Positions 1 through 11,609 of a stretch of 64,000 bases of DNA are shown here, in pieces. The stretch is from the NCBI GenBank assembly GCA_036345935.2, contig JADWOT020000010.1, positions 9,096,455 through 9,160,454 of the forward strand. Reading direction: 5' to 3'. The translations under genes were made by a program, and so were the position numbers. Each line of letters starts with the position of its first letter. The first letter of the stretch is position 1. Below the pieces are notes generated by a model. The model saw nothing but the letters and a program-made list of their open reading frames with translations. It was not told the DNA's origin and searched no databases. The stretch comes from Taenia hydatigena (taxonomy: Eukaryota; Platyhelminthes; Cestoda; Cyclophyllidea; Taeniidae).

Positions 1-29
1 GCTACTTGTTGAGTCTCAAGTGCTAAAGT

Positions 30-718
30 CTGGGCATACATGATGGTCTGAAACACTTATAGAATGCCTGCTACCCTAAAACGCCTTACTGTATTTCATT
101 TAAAAGAATTTTCCAACAACGCAGCAGCATTCAAGAAAGCTCTACAGCTTGGCTTCTAGCACAATCCCTCCAGATTGGTCGGCATCACATGGTGATGTGT
201 GCTGAGTGTGTTAGTGATCAAAGCAGGGTCAAGGCCAGCCAAATGTGTGAGGCTGTAAAGGGCTCACTGACTCCGCCACCTCCTATTGACTACTCTGCTG
301 CCATGCAGACACCCACGCACGCACACACGCACTCAAGATTCACAAACGTTTTGTAGTGCCACCAACTGCCAGCCATTCTGGTAAAGGAGATAAAATCGCC
401 TTTAATCCTTCGTCGAAACCAATCAGCTACAATTGCAGTGCTTATTATAGTAATTGTCGGAGCAAATAACTCCGCCTCTCGTGCATCGAAGTCTAGTCAA
501 ATGCGGGTTGCATTGCCGTTTACTTACTTATAAGCAGGCCTGTGATTGCCTCTTTCATGAAGCAATTTGTCCATGTCGTTTCGTTCGAAGCCACGAAGCA
601 TTGTCGCTTAGCGAAGTGAATTATCCCTGATTCACTGCAGATTAGGTGCTCAACTACTTAGTTGACTGCCTCAGAGCCAAACAATTCCGAATTGTTATTC
701 AAAGCATTCGACTTGCAG
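30..718 (+). repeat. Repeat R1, copy 1 (direct duplicate of 10,920-11,608)
   Basis: This segment aligns along its length with 10,920-11,608 in the same orientation. Landmarks include the shared stretch around the ATG at 197 (TGTGCTGAGTGTGT), a CACGCACG microsatellite at 311-332, and the ending GACTTGCAGAA. A short reading frame starting Met-Cys-Ala-Glu-Cys is preserved in both copies but is not recognised. The copy ends where the R2 inverted repeat begins, so the junction near 720 is a duplication breakpoint. Confidence 0.75.
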
Positions 719-721
719 AAG

Positions 722-3500
722 TGGTGAGGTGATGTCGCAATATGAATCATTGGTATGTGATCCGCCGCATTATTACAAAGCGTGCTGCTATGCTCAAACG
801 ATCTGGCGCAGGTAAACACCGCCGTCACATGCTAGAGATGGGGTGAAGTCAAAATTCCCCAAATTATCCATTGTTACATACTTCAGTTAAAGAGCTTACA
901 CAGAAATGCGATTGGTAGTGAGAACGCGTAGGTGGGTGTCACAGGAGATGCTCACACTTCCATGGAATCAGACATCGCACAATAGCTGCACTTATCGTAG
1001 AATCTCCTCCACAAATTGCCTGTCACGATGCATACAGTGCGAAAATGTCTAACTGGACCTCTTCTCTAGCGAGTCAAGTCATATGTGTGCAAAGTAGCTC
1101 AAAACAGAAGAGCTGAGTTGCCTCTCATTTGAGTGCACTACATGACTTTGCCATTCCACCCGCCTTACACTGCAAATTTTGACCAGGTTGTTGCGTTACA
1201 CTGCAGGCACTTCCATAACAAATGCTTTTGATGAAATAAAATAGATAAAGTTGACAGGAGATTGTGCAGCTAAACATCAAACTTTGTCGAAATTCGCCTA
1301 GGTACACTGAATAAACACGGATTATGAAAGAATTCGAACCAAATAGCGATCTATTTGAATAAGTGCCTTGCCTTCGTCAGTTGATTAATCAGAATTTTTT
1401 GCATGATATTCTGTTAGATTTACCTTGCAATAGAGGCAAGGCACAAGTCACCATTTCCTGATTTGCGGTTTGGGTCCCCATTTAAAAAAGAAATAACATC
1501 GTATTTACCGCAAATGAGACGTGAAAAGCTACAATCAAATTTGGTGAATGAATGCTAGAGAGAAGCCTCTGTGGTGATAATTAGAATCCTTCCTTCCGTC
1601 CTCATCACCGCGCTTTCACAGCTTTTCTGTTTTAGATCGTGATTAGACCACTGGTCCTATTTTTTGCCAGTGCGTCATTTACACGATGGTAGAACGACAA
1701 CATGACTCTCACTAAAGACGGACAAAGTTCACAGTTGTGGAGCTATGAGCTGTTGGATTTTCGGACGGACCATCAAAGCCGGCTAATCATTGGTGCAAAA
1801 CTAAACGGTCAACGAAAACGCCTCGCTAAACATGTTTACTTCAGGCAGTCCACGTGTCCAACACAACCGTTTGACGCATTGTCGACTGGAGCCGACAAGT
1901 GTTTGATCAATGGGCAGTCCATACCACCAGAAAAAGGCATGTCTGATTTTATTATCATCTGAGTTATTCAGAGCATGTGTGCATCAATTTATATTGCAAC
2001 GGGTAATTGGATTCGTCTGCTTAACTTCTAGTTCTACTGAGCCTATCATGATGCTAGTTATTAACCGTAATGCTAAACTTCGGAAGACGAGACTCCAGTG
2101 TAATTAACCTGTGTAGAATAAAATTACTGCTTGCTCTTCTTAGCAAAGTTGGAAGCCAATTGCAGCTATGTCTGCAGTGATCCTTACGCCCTGTGAGACC
2201 AGGTACTTACATACTCCTGTTGATGAGCATTGCTGAGTGAGCCGCCTTTTTCAAGTTTGCAGCTCACATGCTCCAATACAGCTTCAGGTGGATCAATCTT
2301 TGACTAAGTGCTTATCACAAGCATCGATACGGAGCATGACAATTCTTATTGAATACATGAAGACCTGAGTTTGACAGAGTCCGTGGATTTCATGTGAAGT
2401 GGTGAGTAGAATGATCGGCGTTAGCGACTGCGACAACTGTGATCATGCATAACAGTTTGTCTATTTCGTTTAATCGAAGCATGCTAATCACCGACACAAG
2501 TGGCTGGTCGTTTTGTATCACGAAAGTCAGCCTGAACGGGTGATGATCCATAAAGTCTGCACAATAAAAACCCAAACTTTGGCTTTGAAAACGTCGTATG
2601 AGGTGGCAAGGAGCAAAGCCAGTTTATCTGTTTCATTATCAGCCACGTCACCCTCGGACAGAAGCAGATTTCACTAAATTTTACTGGAACTGTCCAAAAA
2701 TATGCTCGAATTTAATGGGTACAAAATTTAGGAAGATGCAAGCATTGTCGTGTCAGATTCTGCCTCGTCTCAAGTACCCGCATGTTTTGAAAAATAATGT
2801 CTCTCAATTCGCAAGGATGTCGTTTAATAAATCAACTGAATGATAACAAATTTTGCGAGTTAATTTTTTTTACGGAACCGTCATATTAAGTGGTGCCCTA
2901 ATTGGGCCCATTCCAACTCTCAGGAATTGCGCACAACCTCACTATCTGTGATGCGGTAAACGAACGTCATGGTCGGAGACCTGCAACTGGGAGACTACGT
3001 GTACTGCCGATTATGATTATGACAAAGACGCATGTAGTCATGATTCACTTGTTTGTTTCTTTAAGTTTATAATACGCGTTTTCGATTTTGCACATATTCT
3101 TCATTAATCTTGGACAATTCTCAGTAAGCTTCTTTCACATCTTATCATGGTTGTGTTATTTTATCACCACCACTTTAGAACAGATAATAACTTGCCTACG
3201 CGCTTATAAGTTCTGTATTGTGCTGCCTGATTTTGCGTTGCATTCGCGTTTGAGCCGTGTATCCTGCTACCATCTTTAAGCAAGTAGCAAATCTAAAAGG
3301 CGGAAATAAATTACTGCGGCCTACACGAAACTGTACTCTTTCCCTCTCCTGATTTCATCCAGCAAATTTTCATAAGTTATTGTCGCTTTAGCCAGCATGC
3401 GGCGAGTTGGACTTCCATGCAGCAACAGCCTGACCGTCGAGACAAGGGTCAGACGATCAGCCGATTATCCTGTCAGCCGGCTGGATAGTCAGGATGCCAG
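722..3500. repeat. Repeat R2, left arm of a long inverted repeat
   Basis: This arm reads as the reverse complement of 19,040-20,910. Matching landmarks are the GATGTCGCAA region near 733, the ATG-containing stretch at 1,702, the CCACGTGTCCAACACAACC segment near 1,850, and the CAGCATGCGGCG region near 3,393. The arms are about 15.5 kb apart. The left arm holds an extra 874 bp (2,172-3,045) that is missing from the right arm. A reading frame at 1,702-1,962 stays open in this arm but has stops and an indel in the other. I recognise no domain. Confidence 0.75.
2172..3045. mobile_element. 874-bp segment present in only one R2 arm
   Basis: Aligning the two R2 arms, sequence up to about 2,171 and from CACTTGTTTG at 3,046 is continuous in the right arm, so 2,172-3,045 is an insertion here or a deletion there. 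I see no terminal inverted repeat and no clear target-site duplication. The segment holds an unremarkable 81-codon frame (2,598-2,843). It could be a mobile element whose ends I cannot define, or ancestral sequence lost from the other arm. Confidence 0.4.
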
Positions 3501-4035
3501 ACAAACATCCGTGTAAGCAAGCCAGTGGGCAGTAATTCAGCCGAGAACGGTTGATTACAATCGCTAAACAAACTGAAACGCTTTATGTTGCTGCACATCC
3601 CACTGAAATACTTATTTAAAGATTAATTTGTGGGTGTCTAAACAAACTACATGGAGGAATAATTTGTAGCCACCATTCTGATGGTGACGAGAAATGCAAA
3701 CAAATTGCACAAGTTTAGAGCACTGGATGTGAGTGTCCATAATAAATTGAACTAGCATGTACCAAGCAACTCGGCGCCTCGTCGAAGTAAAACCAAGCAG
3801 ATAATTCTTTCTTTGCGTTTCGGGATAAATTTATGAGCATATTTTTCTAATAACCAAGACATTGCTCATTATGCTTACAAACGAATGATACCGGGCACGA
3901 CTTCCTCCTGATGACAGGGACTACCCCGAAATGCACCACCCAATCTGCATTTGCCATTTCCACTCGCGTGATGACCACTGGTTTTGCATCAGAAGCAACT
4001 GCAGCCAGCATCACAATGACTGTGCAGGTAGGCAC
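3501..4035. other. Intergenic, no recognised feature
   Basis: This is the spacer between the R2 arm and the R3 module. It is AT-rich with no long reading frame, RNA gene or repeat that I can support. Confidence 0.5.
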
Positions 4036-4039
4036 TTTT

Positions 4040-4465
4040 CATGCAATCACTGTCTATGCTTACCGGAAATACCTGTTCAAAATTATCAATGTGTTCCTTT
4101 AAAATTGACTCCCATAGTTCATATTTAGGAATTACATGAAAACTGCCTCGCATCACTTCACTCACCGATTGTCCACGACACCTGAAATGCATTATCCCTG
4201 CTGGAACTGACAGAGCATCAACATCCTTGGAGGCCCACAACACTGGATCTTTTCCGTTTTTACTGGAAAGTATGCGTTCCTGTTTACACAACCGAAAAAT
4301 AGGAGCAGTGAAAAGAGGGGCAAATAAGAACATGAAAGGATTGGAAAGTGCAAATGCCGGAGGAAAGGGATGCCCATTTAACACGTGAAGTACTGCGGGG
4401 TAGCAATTATCCCCTACACGACCTGTCTGTGTGTCATGGGAGATGGCCATTACACACTAAAATAA
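4040..4465 (-). repeat. Repeat R3, copy 1 (inverted duplicate of 6,610-7,055)
   Basis: The segment is a close reverse-complement match to 6,610-7,055. It includes the stretch coding Met-Ala-Ile-Ser-His-Asp and the TACCGGAAATACCTGTTCAA end. The right copy has about 16 extra bases and a one-base deletion relative to this one. The two copies face each other across about 2.15 kb. The similarity is much higher than between the R2 arms, so this duplication looks younger. Confidence 0.75.
4166..4450 (-). CDS. Candidate internal or 5' exon, unknown protein
   Basis: On the minus strand a frame of 95 codons starts at the ATG at 4,450 (MAISHDTQTG...) and reaches a donor-like site CG|GTGAGT with the exon end at 4,166. 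Just upstream is an acceptor-like TTTATTTTAG (AG at 4,458-4,457). Residues about 36-54 are hydrophobic. The frame would stay in phase 0 at the donor. The inverted sister copy at 6,610-7,055 has a perfect GTAAGT donor at the same place but a one-base deletion in the frame, and it has lost the acceptor AG. I do not recognise the protein. It may be an exon of a duplicated gene or a chance frame. No adjoining exons were identified. Confidence 0.3.
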
Positions 4466-5508
4466 ATCTCCATTTATTTGTCGAATTTGACTGCAACTTC
4501 TCTCCTGTTTTAGTCGTCACGAATCTAATGTTAGTCTCTTCTAAACGGAGGCCGAGTTCGAGAAATTGAAAATGGCAAATGGAGCCCAGGCCAGTTGCAA
4601 TACAAATATGACTTACTGCATCGCTTCAAGTGTTACCCTGACAAAGACGAAAAGCACGACGAATTGGGTTGCTTTTTAATCAAGTGATGTCCTGTACATA
4701 TCAGCAGTTTTTGCAATGTTTGGCCAGTCGCTGCGCAATCTTGCTTCAAATGTTTCCATTTTGCACAGTTTGGGCATCGATTTTGGGAAATTTTACTGAT
4801 TAGTGTAAATACCTCGACTGAATTCATAGTGCAAATCGGAGGGGCTGATTACTTTATGTGAGGCATTCAATTAGGAGGCAAATCGGCTCCTTCGAAATAA
4901 TAATGTCCACGCTCACGAGACTTCACCCGGATTGGTCAATGCAGCTACTCCTTCAACCGGATCTATCATAGTCGCAGGAATGGTAACTATGAGAATTGTT
5001 GAAGAAACAACAACATATCTAGCCACGAAGCTCACCTCTGCTCATTTGGTGTAGGCGAGAGATAAATGAATACACTAGATTACTTTTATTCGTAAACCAC
5101 ACCAGATCATGCTATAAAGCTTCTGCAGTGAACAAGGTCGCCAGCGTAATTTGCAATGGTGCGTGGTCCTTCACAAAGCCACGAAGCTCAGCTATTTTGC
5201 AATTTAAAAACAAAAAGTGTGGCAATGACTTACTACAAGATGTATGCATTTCCATGAATGCATTTTGTAAGATCCAGTTACAGTATATCTTGCATCACCT
5301 TGCATCAAAGCATTGGACGAAATTGTAGTTTGTGTCTTCGCCCATATTTTAATCTGTTCCAGTAAAGTAGGGAAACACACCTCCGCACGCCAACCAATCC
5401 ACATTGTCAGGGGGCCGCTTCAAAGCACTTATGTACCTTGATTCGTGATGCTGAGGCTAAATTAACAATGGCCAACAACATGTGCAACGTCTGGAGAAAT
5501 ATGTGTTA
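4466..5508. other. Intergenic, no recognised feature
   Basis: This is the spacer between R3 copy 1 and R4 copy 1. Only short frames are seen, and I found no matches elsewhere in the window. Confidence 0.5.
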
Positions 5509-5509
5509 A

Positions 5510-6130
5510 GAAGTTAGTGAGACACAAAAGACATCACATCAACTTAGATGCTGGAACTCACACTTACCTGAGCGTAGTCCGATTCCACATTCTATGTACT
5601 TTATCAAATGCTACATAACAGACGTGTATAATCCTATCAACTCTAATGCCTAACCCGGTATCGACACCGAAAATAGAAAGCTGCTTGGTAGTATGTCCTT
5701 CATCCTAAGCACCTACGGCCTATCCACCTAAATTCCAGTCGTTATTAGAATCGAGAAGGAGACAGCACTGGCACAGATAATGCACTGCAAATGAGCAAAT
5801 TAAGCGAATAATCAACGAGAGAGCATTCCCATTGCGCGAGGAGTTTTCAATCTAAACTGATGGCCACAATAACTAGACCTTACTATAAAAAATGGATATT
5901 TTATTTTATCTACACAAAAACATAAGTTGTTTATTTCCAAGAGGCATGTTGTCAACAAGGAATTAAATGCATTGGAATCGGTGGAATATCAAAATACGAA
6001 AATACCTTAAGTATTGTGCAGAAGATTTCAGTGAACACAGAAATAATCACACGATGTGTCGCGAGTAGCAAGCGCAAGGCCAGAAGACTGCTGATGCACA
6101 AATGAATAACCGCAAACAGTGCAGCCTGTG
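5510..6130. repeat. Repeat R4, copy 1 (direct duplicate of 13,660-14,225)
   Basis: The segment aligns in the same orientation with 13,660-14,225 through shared runs such as ATGCTGGAACTCACACTTAC, CACCTACGGCCTATCCA and CTGGCACAGATAATG. It carries the exon-like frame at 5,568-5,704 on the minus strand. It runs directly into R5. Confidence 0.75.
5568..5704 (-). CDS. Exon-like frame with conserved splice donor, copy 1
   Basis: On the minus strand 45 codons plus two bases run from just after an in-frame TAG (5,707-5,705) to CTCAG|GTAAGT, with the exon end at 5,568. The duplicate at 13,714-13,850 has exactly the same length, an in-frame stop at the same place and the identical donor. The frame stays open in both despite roughly a quarter of bases differing in the stretch I compared. 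Shared residues include GHT near the start, a D-R-I-x-H-V-C-Y block and an H-R-M-W-N block followed by T-T-L. I do not recognise the family. No acceptor or flanking exon could be fixed, so start and product are open. Confidence 0.3.
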
Positions 6131-6560
6131 TCATACAGCATACGGTGGAGGAGGAGGAGGAGAAGGAGGAAATGTTGTATATAATCTCTTAATTCTCGCA
6201 GAAATTGTACCATTTGAAATGCTGATGGTTGTGAGACGGTCAATAGTTCACCACGTTCAGCAGTCTGAAACCAAAAATGGGTTGAGAATGTGAAGTGACA
6301 ATTTTACTGCGATGTTGAACGTTTATTTTAACAGTTGAGGAGAGGCAACCGACACTTGTTCTTGCTCATTTGAAAGCATATTTACTACTTTATTTTGCTT
6401 AAGTCCCACAGAGTTGGTTATTGTAAGCTACTGAGCTTCTGCTACTTGTGGATCTTAAACGCTATGACTTCATTGCGCATTTCGCCAGCTAGCCATTGTT
6501 CACACGCTAGGGGCCTACCATTACAACAGTAGTTAGGAGAATCTAACATTATATTCGTGA
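6115..6560. repeat. Repeat R5, copy 1, with (GGA)n tract
   Basis: The segment is a reverse-complement match to 15,270-15,712. It includes a GGA-rich microsatellite at 6,145-6,170 (CCT-rich in the other copy), the AATTTCTGCGAGAA region, and TTACAATAACCAAC reading on the opposite strand. It adjoins R4 here, whereas its partner lies 1 kb away from R4 copy 2. That means R4 and R5 were shuffled separately. Confidence 0.7.
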
Positions 6561-6609
6561 CAAAAACAGAAGAGAAGGTGCAGAGTCAAGCTTGGTGAAT
6601 GAATGAAAA

Positions 6610-7055
6610 TTTGTGTTGGTGTGTAATGGCCATCTCCCATGACACACAGACAGGTCGTGTAGGGGATAATTGCTACCCCGCAGTACTTCACGTGTTAAAT
6701 GGGCATCCCTTTCCTCCGGCACTTGCACTTTCCAATCCTTTCATGTTCTTATTTGCCCCTCTTTTCACTGCTCCTATTTTTCGGTTGTGTAGGCAGGAAT
6801 GCATACTTTCCAGTAAAAACGGAAAAGCCTAGTGTTGTGGGCATCTAAGGATGTTGGTGATCTGTCAGTTTCAGCAGGGATAATGCATTTCAGGTGTCGT
6901 GGACAACCGGTAAGTGAACTGATGTAGGACGGTTCTCATGCAATTCCTAAATGCGAATTATAGGAATCAATTTTAAAGGAACACATTGATCGTTTGAGCG
7001 TGTAATATGATTTTGAACAGGTATTTCCGGTGAGCATAGACAGTGATTCCATGAT
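6610..7055 (+). repeat. Repeat R3, copy 2, decayed
   Basis: This is the inverted partner of 4,040-4,465. The coding-like frame beginning at 6,626 is broken by a one-base deletion near 6,829, where AAAGATCC has become AAAGCC. A strong donor ACCG|GTAAGT is kept near 6,908. Confidence 0.7.
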
Positions 7056-7059
7056 GCAA

Positions 7060-10000
7060 ACAAACTCCACTTCTTACCATTAATTCTCAAATACGAGTAA
7101 GACAGATGGACACTTTTGACGCTAAACTACTGATAAGCTAAAGGTTTAGTTATCCTGCCAGCTACCTCCGCTGTCGAAGCGTTTAAATTTGACAGGATTT
7201 CTGAATACCGTGTCTACACAGAACTGCTTCACGATGCAGAGATAGCTTCATGTAAATTTCAGTATGTTTGGCCCTCATAGTAGTTTGATGGTCTGTGTTT
7301 TACAAGGTGTATGAAGCCCTCATGCGCCTTCTGACTGAACGAAGTGCCTTGAGTTCGTGCAACAAATTGGGCACATTCTACTTCGTTGGACTTAAATGTG
7401 ATGAACTTAGAATACAAATACAAGATCTGTTCTGAGGAATGCCACTTTGGATAATATCTACTGAAATGTTGAAAAGATTGTTTACATTTTTGGGATTCAA
7501 TTCATCCATGCGAGTCAATGTAAATTTCCACATCATGGCGACTAGGAGTGCGACAACGCTGTTGAAGGTGGCATGGCGATAGTAAATTGCATCAGGGATA
7601 AGCGCACACAAATCCCTCCTCTTTGGTATGACGTTTACTTTTCGTCACAGGTGGCCAGCATAAACGAAAAGGGTGCCTGCTCTCATAAATTCATTTGTCC
7701 TTATTCGAAAACCATCCACGACAAATAGTTATTTGTTTGTAGTTTTAACACCTGTAGCAGAATTAGGTAAAGCCGTTATTAATGATCGAATGTCATTATT
7801 CTCCACCGAGGATCTTTACTGAATTTATGTTCGATTGTCTCAAATTCCTGATCATCAAGATTTCTCTGTCAAACCAATTATTTGTGAGGCAAATATTATG
7901 CGCCCTTTCCCTATCCAGGCAACACAGAGCCATGCGCATTTGACGTCACATTTACTTCTCTGCCACCTGCATTTACATATTCATCAAACTTATAAACTAT
8001 GAAGTCACAGACCGGTGGTGGCGAGTGTCAATTCTGATTCATGCAACAAGCGAGTGGTTTTAAAAGAAGTGAGAGTAGAACACCGATGCAAGCACTTGTT
8101 GAGACTAGTGGCAGTGGAACTCAAGCACATCGCATTTGCTTCATAGTAGGCAGGTAATATCTCATGCGTCTGGCCTCAACCACAAAGCGTGGCCAGACGG
8201 ATCCAAACGGCACATGGTTACGAAGAGATCTTGAACTACATAAAGGATAATCTCCATTGATATGTGACTCCAAACCCACAAACTCACATCAGCATACACG
8301 ATGATGACACGAGTGATGGGCAGAGGTGTTACCTCATGAACTGACCTCGTACGTTGAAGTGACTTTCGTGTCTGTGCAGATTGATGGCAACATGCATGAA
8401 TGCTGAATGCTCAGTCACTCATAGGAGAAAACATCTCACATAGTCCACTGTGTGGGTATAGAATTGGCTTAGTTGGTCAAGACCAAATGTCTTACTGGTT
8501 AATGCGCTTGTGGTAACTTCTTATAAGTACACCATGTCTGTTCAATGATATCTTCTGTACTCGATCACCCTTATAGCTCATCTTCGCACTGGAGTGCAGA
8601 GTGAAGAATACGCTCGCCATAGGTAAATGAGTGCGGCTCTCTTAATTTTTAACGAATATTTTTATGCTGGAATGCTTGGTTTCTGCCACATGCTAGAAGA
8701 AACAACGAGTTGAGCCTCACACACTGTCTGCATCGTGAGCGAGGGCTTGAGACGGATTGACTGAACTGCCGACGAGGATGCATTCCGCATTGTGAAGCAT
8801 TAACTAAGAGGTTTGAGACCACTGGAATTGGTGACTGGTGTGAAGGAGTAAAGCACACCCCCTATGGATGACGATGGGATGGGACACCGAAATAAATAAA
8901 CTGATGATTGGCCTTTTAGCACCATTCGTCTATCTAACTGAGCTCACATTCTTAACACAACTTCTGACAACTTTTCTTTCAAAGTCGAACGACGCGGCTC
9001 TACCATCTGTCATTTAGAGCGTATTCTACAAGATGACTTGTCCCGACGTGATAATAGGGTCAAAAGCACAGCAGCTTACCTTCTGTGGAAATACAGGGCG
9101 AGGATATTTTATAGAGTGCACTGGGAGGTAACAACAATGGGGCCGGTTTATTGCAAGAAACAGTGCATTCATTTATGCTAGGAAACCGAAATGATCATCG
9201 ACTGTTCTATGCTAGTGCAGCGAAATCCTCCTCTTTCAAGGGGTCTATGTTGCGATTCTCGGCAACTTACATCCCACCACATGATAATCCATTGAGTTAA
9301 TATTAACCACCAATAATTTTGCGTGATTACAAGACTTATACTGCTGACTTCGGTGCATTAGGAATGGTGGGCGATGTACAATCATCAGTACTGAGTGATG
9401 CAACGATTGGAACAGCTAGACTGCATCAACGAAGACGCGGACGTGCGTAGAGGCATGGCCAATGCATCGCATTTACACAAGATGCCTGATGGCAGTGGAT
9501 TGCAAATTTATCTGCGTTGCGAAAGCTATCTGCTGCATAGATATGTGCGTTGGACTGAGTGATTAAGTGACTCGTTTGATACGCGAAATGCATTGCAGCT
9601 AAAGACCAGTATCTAGAAAATCAAAGTATTTGCTAACTTATTACACAGCCAACATGTCTTTCGTTTGCCACAAGGACACTTTGACAGGCCAGCCATTAGA
9701 CCTGCATAAAAATTGGGCAACGTCACATTATTTGACAGCATAAAATGCTTGTCGATGTGGGAGAAAATTATTGCTTAAGGATGTTTCGAATCCACTCATT
9801 CACCATCCTTTCTTGACATGATTTATGAATTGGTATCAAAAGCGACATTTACAGTGAATTGGTGGGCAGCAGTGGAACTAAGTGCTGACTCATATAGACA
9901 TAGGGATTGCACTTAGTCGAAAAAAAGCAATGATCTCAAGCCAATTTTCGACCACCTTGAGTTGTTTTGCTATGTCTGCAGTAAATGAGATAACAATGCC

Positions 10001-10915
10001 CTCAACACTCATATAGCGCATACTAGCGTGCGAGTTGCAAGGCTCATAAAATGGTAACCTACAAGTGGCCATCATGATATCACCTTTTACGTTACATCAG
10101 GAGATGTGGCGTCAACTGAGATAAGAATCATATGCACATTTGATGTGTCAGCACACCAGTGCAGCTTCATTGCGCATAAACTAGAGCCGCACGATTTCTG
10201 CACCAGGGTGTGTACTCCTCACAATAGGTCTTGAATTTCTGCCGGGTGCATCAATACAGCTTATGCTCCCACATCGTTGCGAAATGCTGAACCTGACGCT
10301 GAAAACCGCAGTCTATGCTCCATTTAACCACAAGGCACATGAAGTGATCATGCACGTTCTAAAATAAAACTAAATTAATTTATCATCAAAGGAAGACATT
10401 GAAACACCTCAAAGCAAACATCCCACCACGAAGTAGGTTTGTGCTCAGAGTGGGTCCAGCGCCCTTATTGAATTCAACTTTGTCGTCAAGGAAGGTAGAC
10501 AGAGTAAAATGTGCCTTTGCGTACAAAAGATTATGATGTCTTGCAAGTGCCTTCGAATTGAAGACCTGGATTACTGTTTGTCCGCATCTCTGGATGTTTT
10601 CTTCGGGACGTGACCCTACCATCCAGTCAAACGGACGTTTCATAAAAGTGCACCTAATCAATTTGAATTTCGCACAATCCGTTTTATGAGCTGCAGAGCC
10701 TTATAGGCCCATGATGTGGTAGCAACTCGTTGATAAACCGCGTACGGTGTATAATCGGAGCTTCAGTTAGAGAATCGGTCTTCCCTGGGAGGGTAAAATA
10801 GTTAGGAAAGCAAAACAAACAGAAATAGGTAAAGATTGGTGCAAATGAGCATGTAAAATAGTTCCATTAAGCTTATACACCATCGCCTAGTCCTAAGAAC
10901 TCAAATGCGATAATC
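7060..10915. other. Intergenic, no recognised feature
   Basis: This is 3.9 kb with only short frames. A tRNA A-box-like string (TGGCTTAGTTG) lies at 8,465-8,475 without a matching B box. I see no coding domain and no duplicate of it elsewhere in the window. Confidence 0.45.
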
Positions 10916-10919
10916 TGAG

Positions 10920-11608
10920 TGTGCTAGATGGTGTGGAACAATTCTAGAATGCCTTTTATCCTACGATGCTTTCCTTTATTTCACTTTAAAGAAGTTTTCA
11001 ATATTGTAGCAGCACTCTAGAAAGCTCTGGAGCTGGGCATCTAGCACAATCTCTCCGGATTGGTTGGCATCACATACTAATGTGTGCTGAGTGTGTGAGT
11101 GATCAACGCAGGGTCAAGGCCAGTCAAATGTGTGAGGCTGTAAAGCGCTCTCTGTCTCCGCCGCCTCTTATTGACTACTCTGCTGCCATTCAGTCACCCA
11201 CCCACGCACGCACGCACGCACTCAAGATTCACAGGCGTTTTGTAGTGCCACTAACTGTCAACCAATCCAGCAAAAGAGGCTAGATTACCTTGAATCCTTC
11301 GTGAAAACCAATCAGCTCCAATTACAGTGCTTACTATGATGCTTGTCGGAGTAAATAACTCTGCCTTTCTTTCATGGACGTCTAGCCAAATGTGGACTTT
11401 ATTGCCGTCTCTTTGCTTACATGCAGGCTTGTGATTGCCTTTTAATGATGCGACTTGTCCATGTCGTTATGTTTGAAGCCACAAAGCAGTGTCGCATGGC
11501 GAAGTGAATTATCCCTGATCCACTGCAGATTCGATGCTCAGCTACTTAGCTAACAGGCTTAGAGTCAAACAATTTCGAAGTGTTATTTAAAGCATTTGAC
11601 TTGCAGAA
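10920..11608 (+). repeat. Repeat R1, copy 2
   Basis: This is the direct duplicate of 30-718. It contains an (ACGC)n microsatellite at 11,203-11,220 and a 67-codon frame from 11,080 that is shared with copy 1 up to the microsatellite. No protein family is recognised. Confidence 0.75.
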
Positions 11609-11609
11609 T

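Noticed and set aside
5560..5571. ACTTACCTG resembling the 5' end of U1 snRNA
   Set aside because: The rest of U1 is absent; the string is the complement of a consensus splice donor, and that reading is supported by the duplicate.
8465..8475. A-box-like TGGCTTAGTTG
   Set aside because: No B box at tRNA or SINE spacing.
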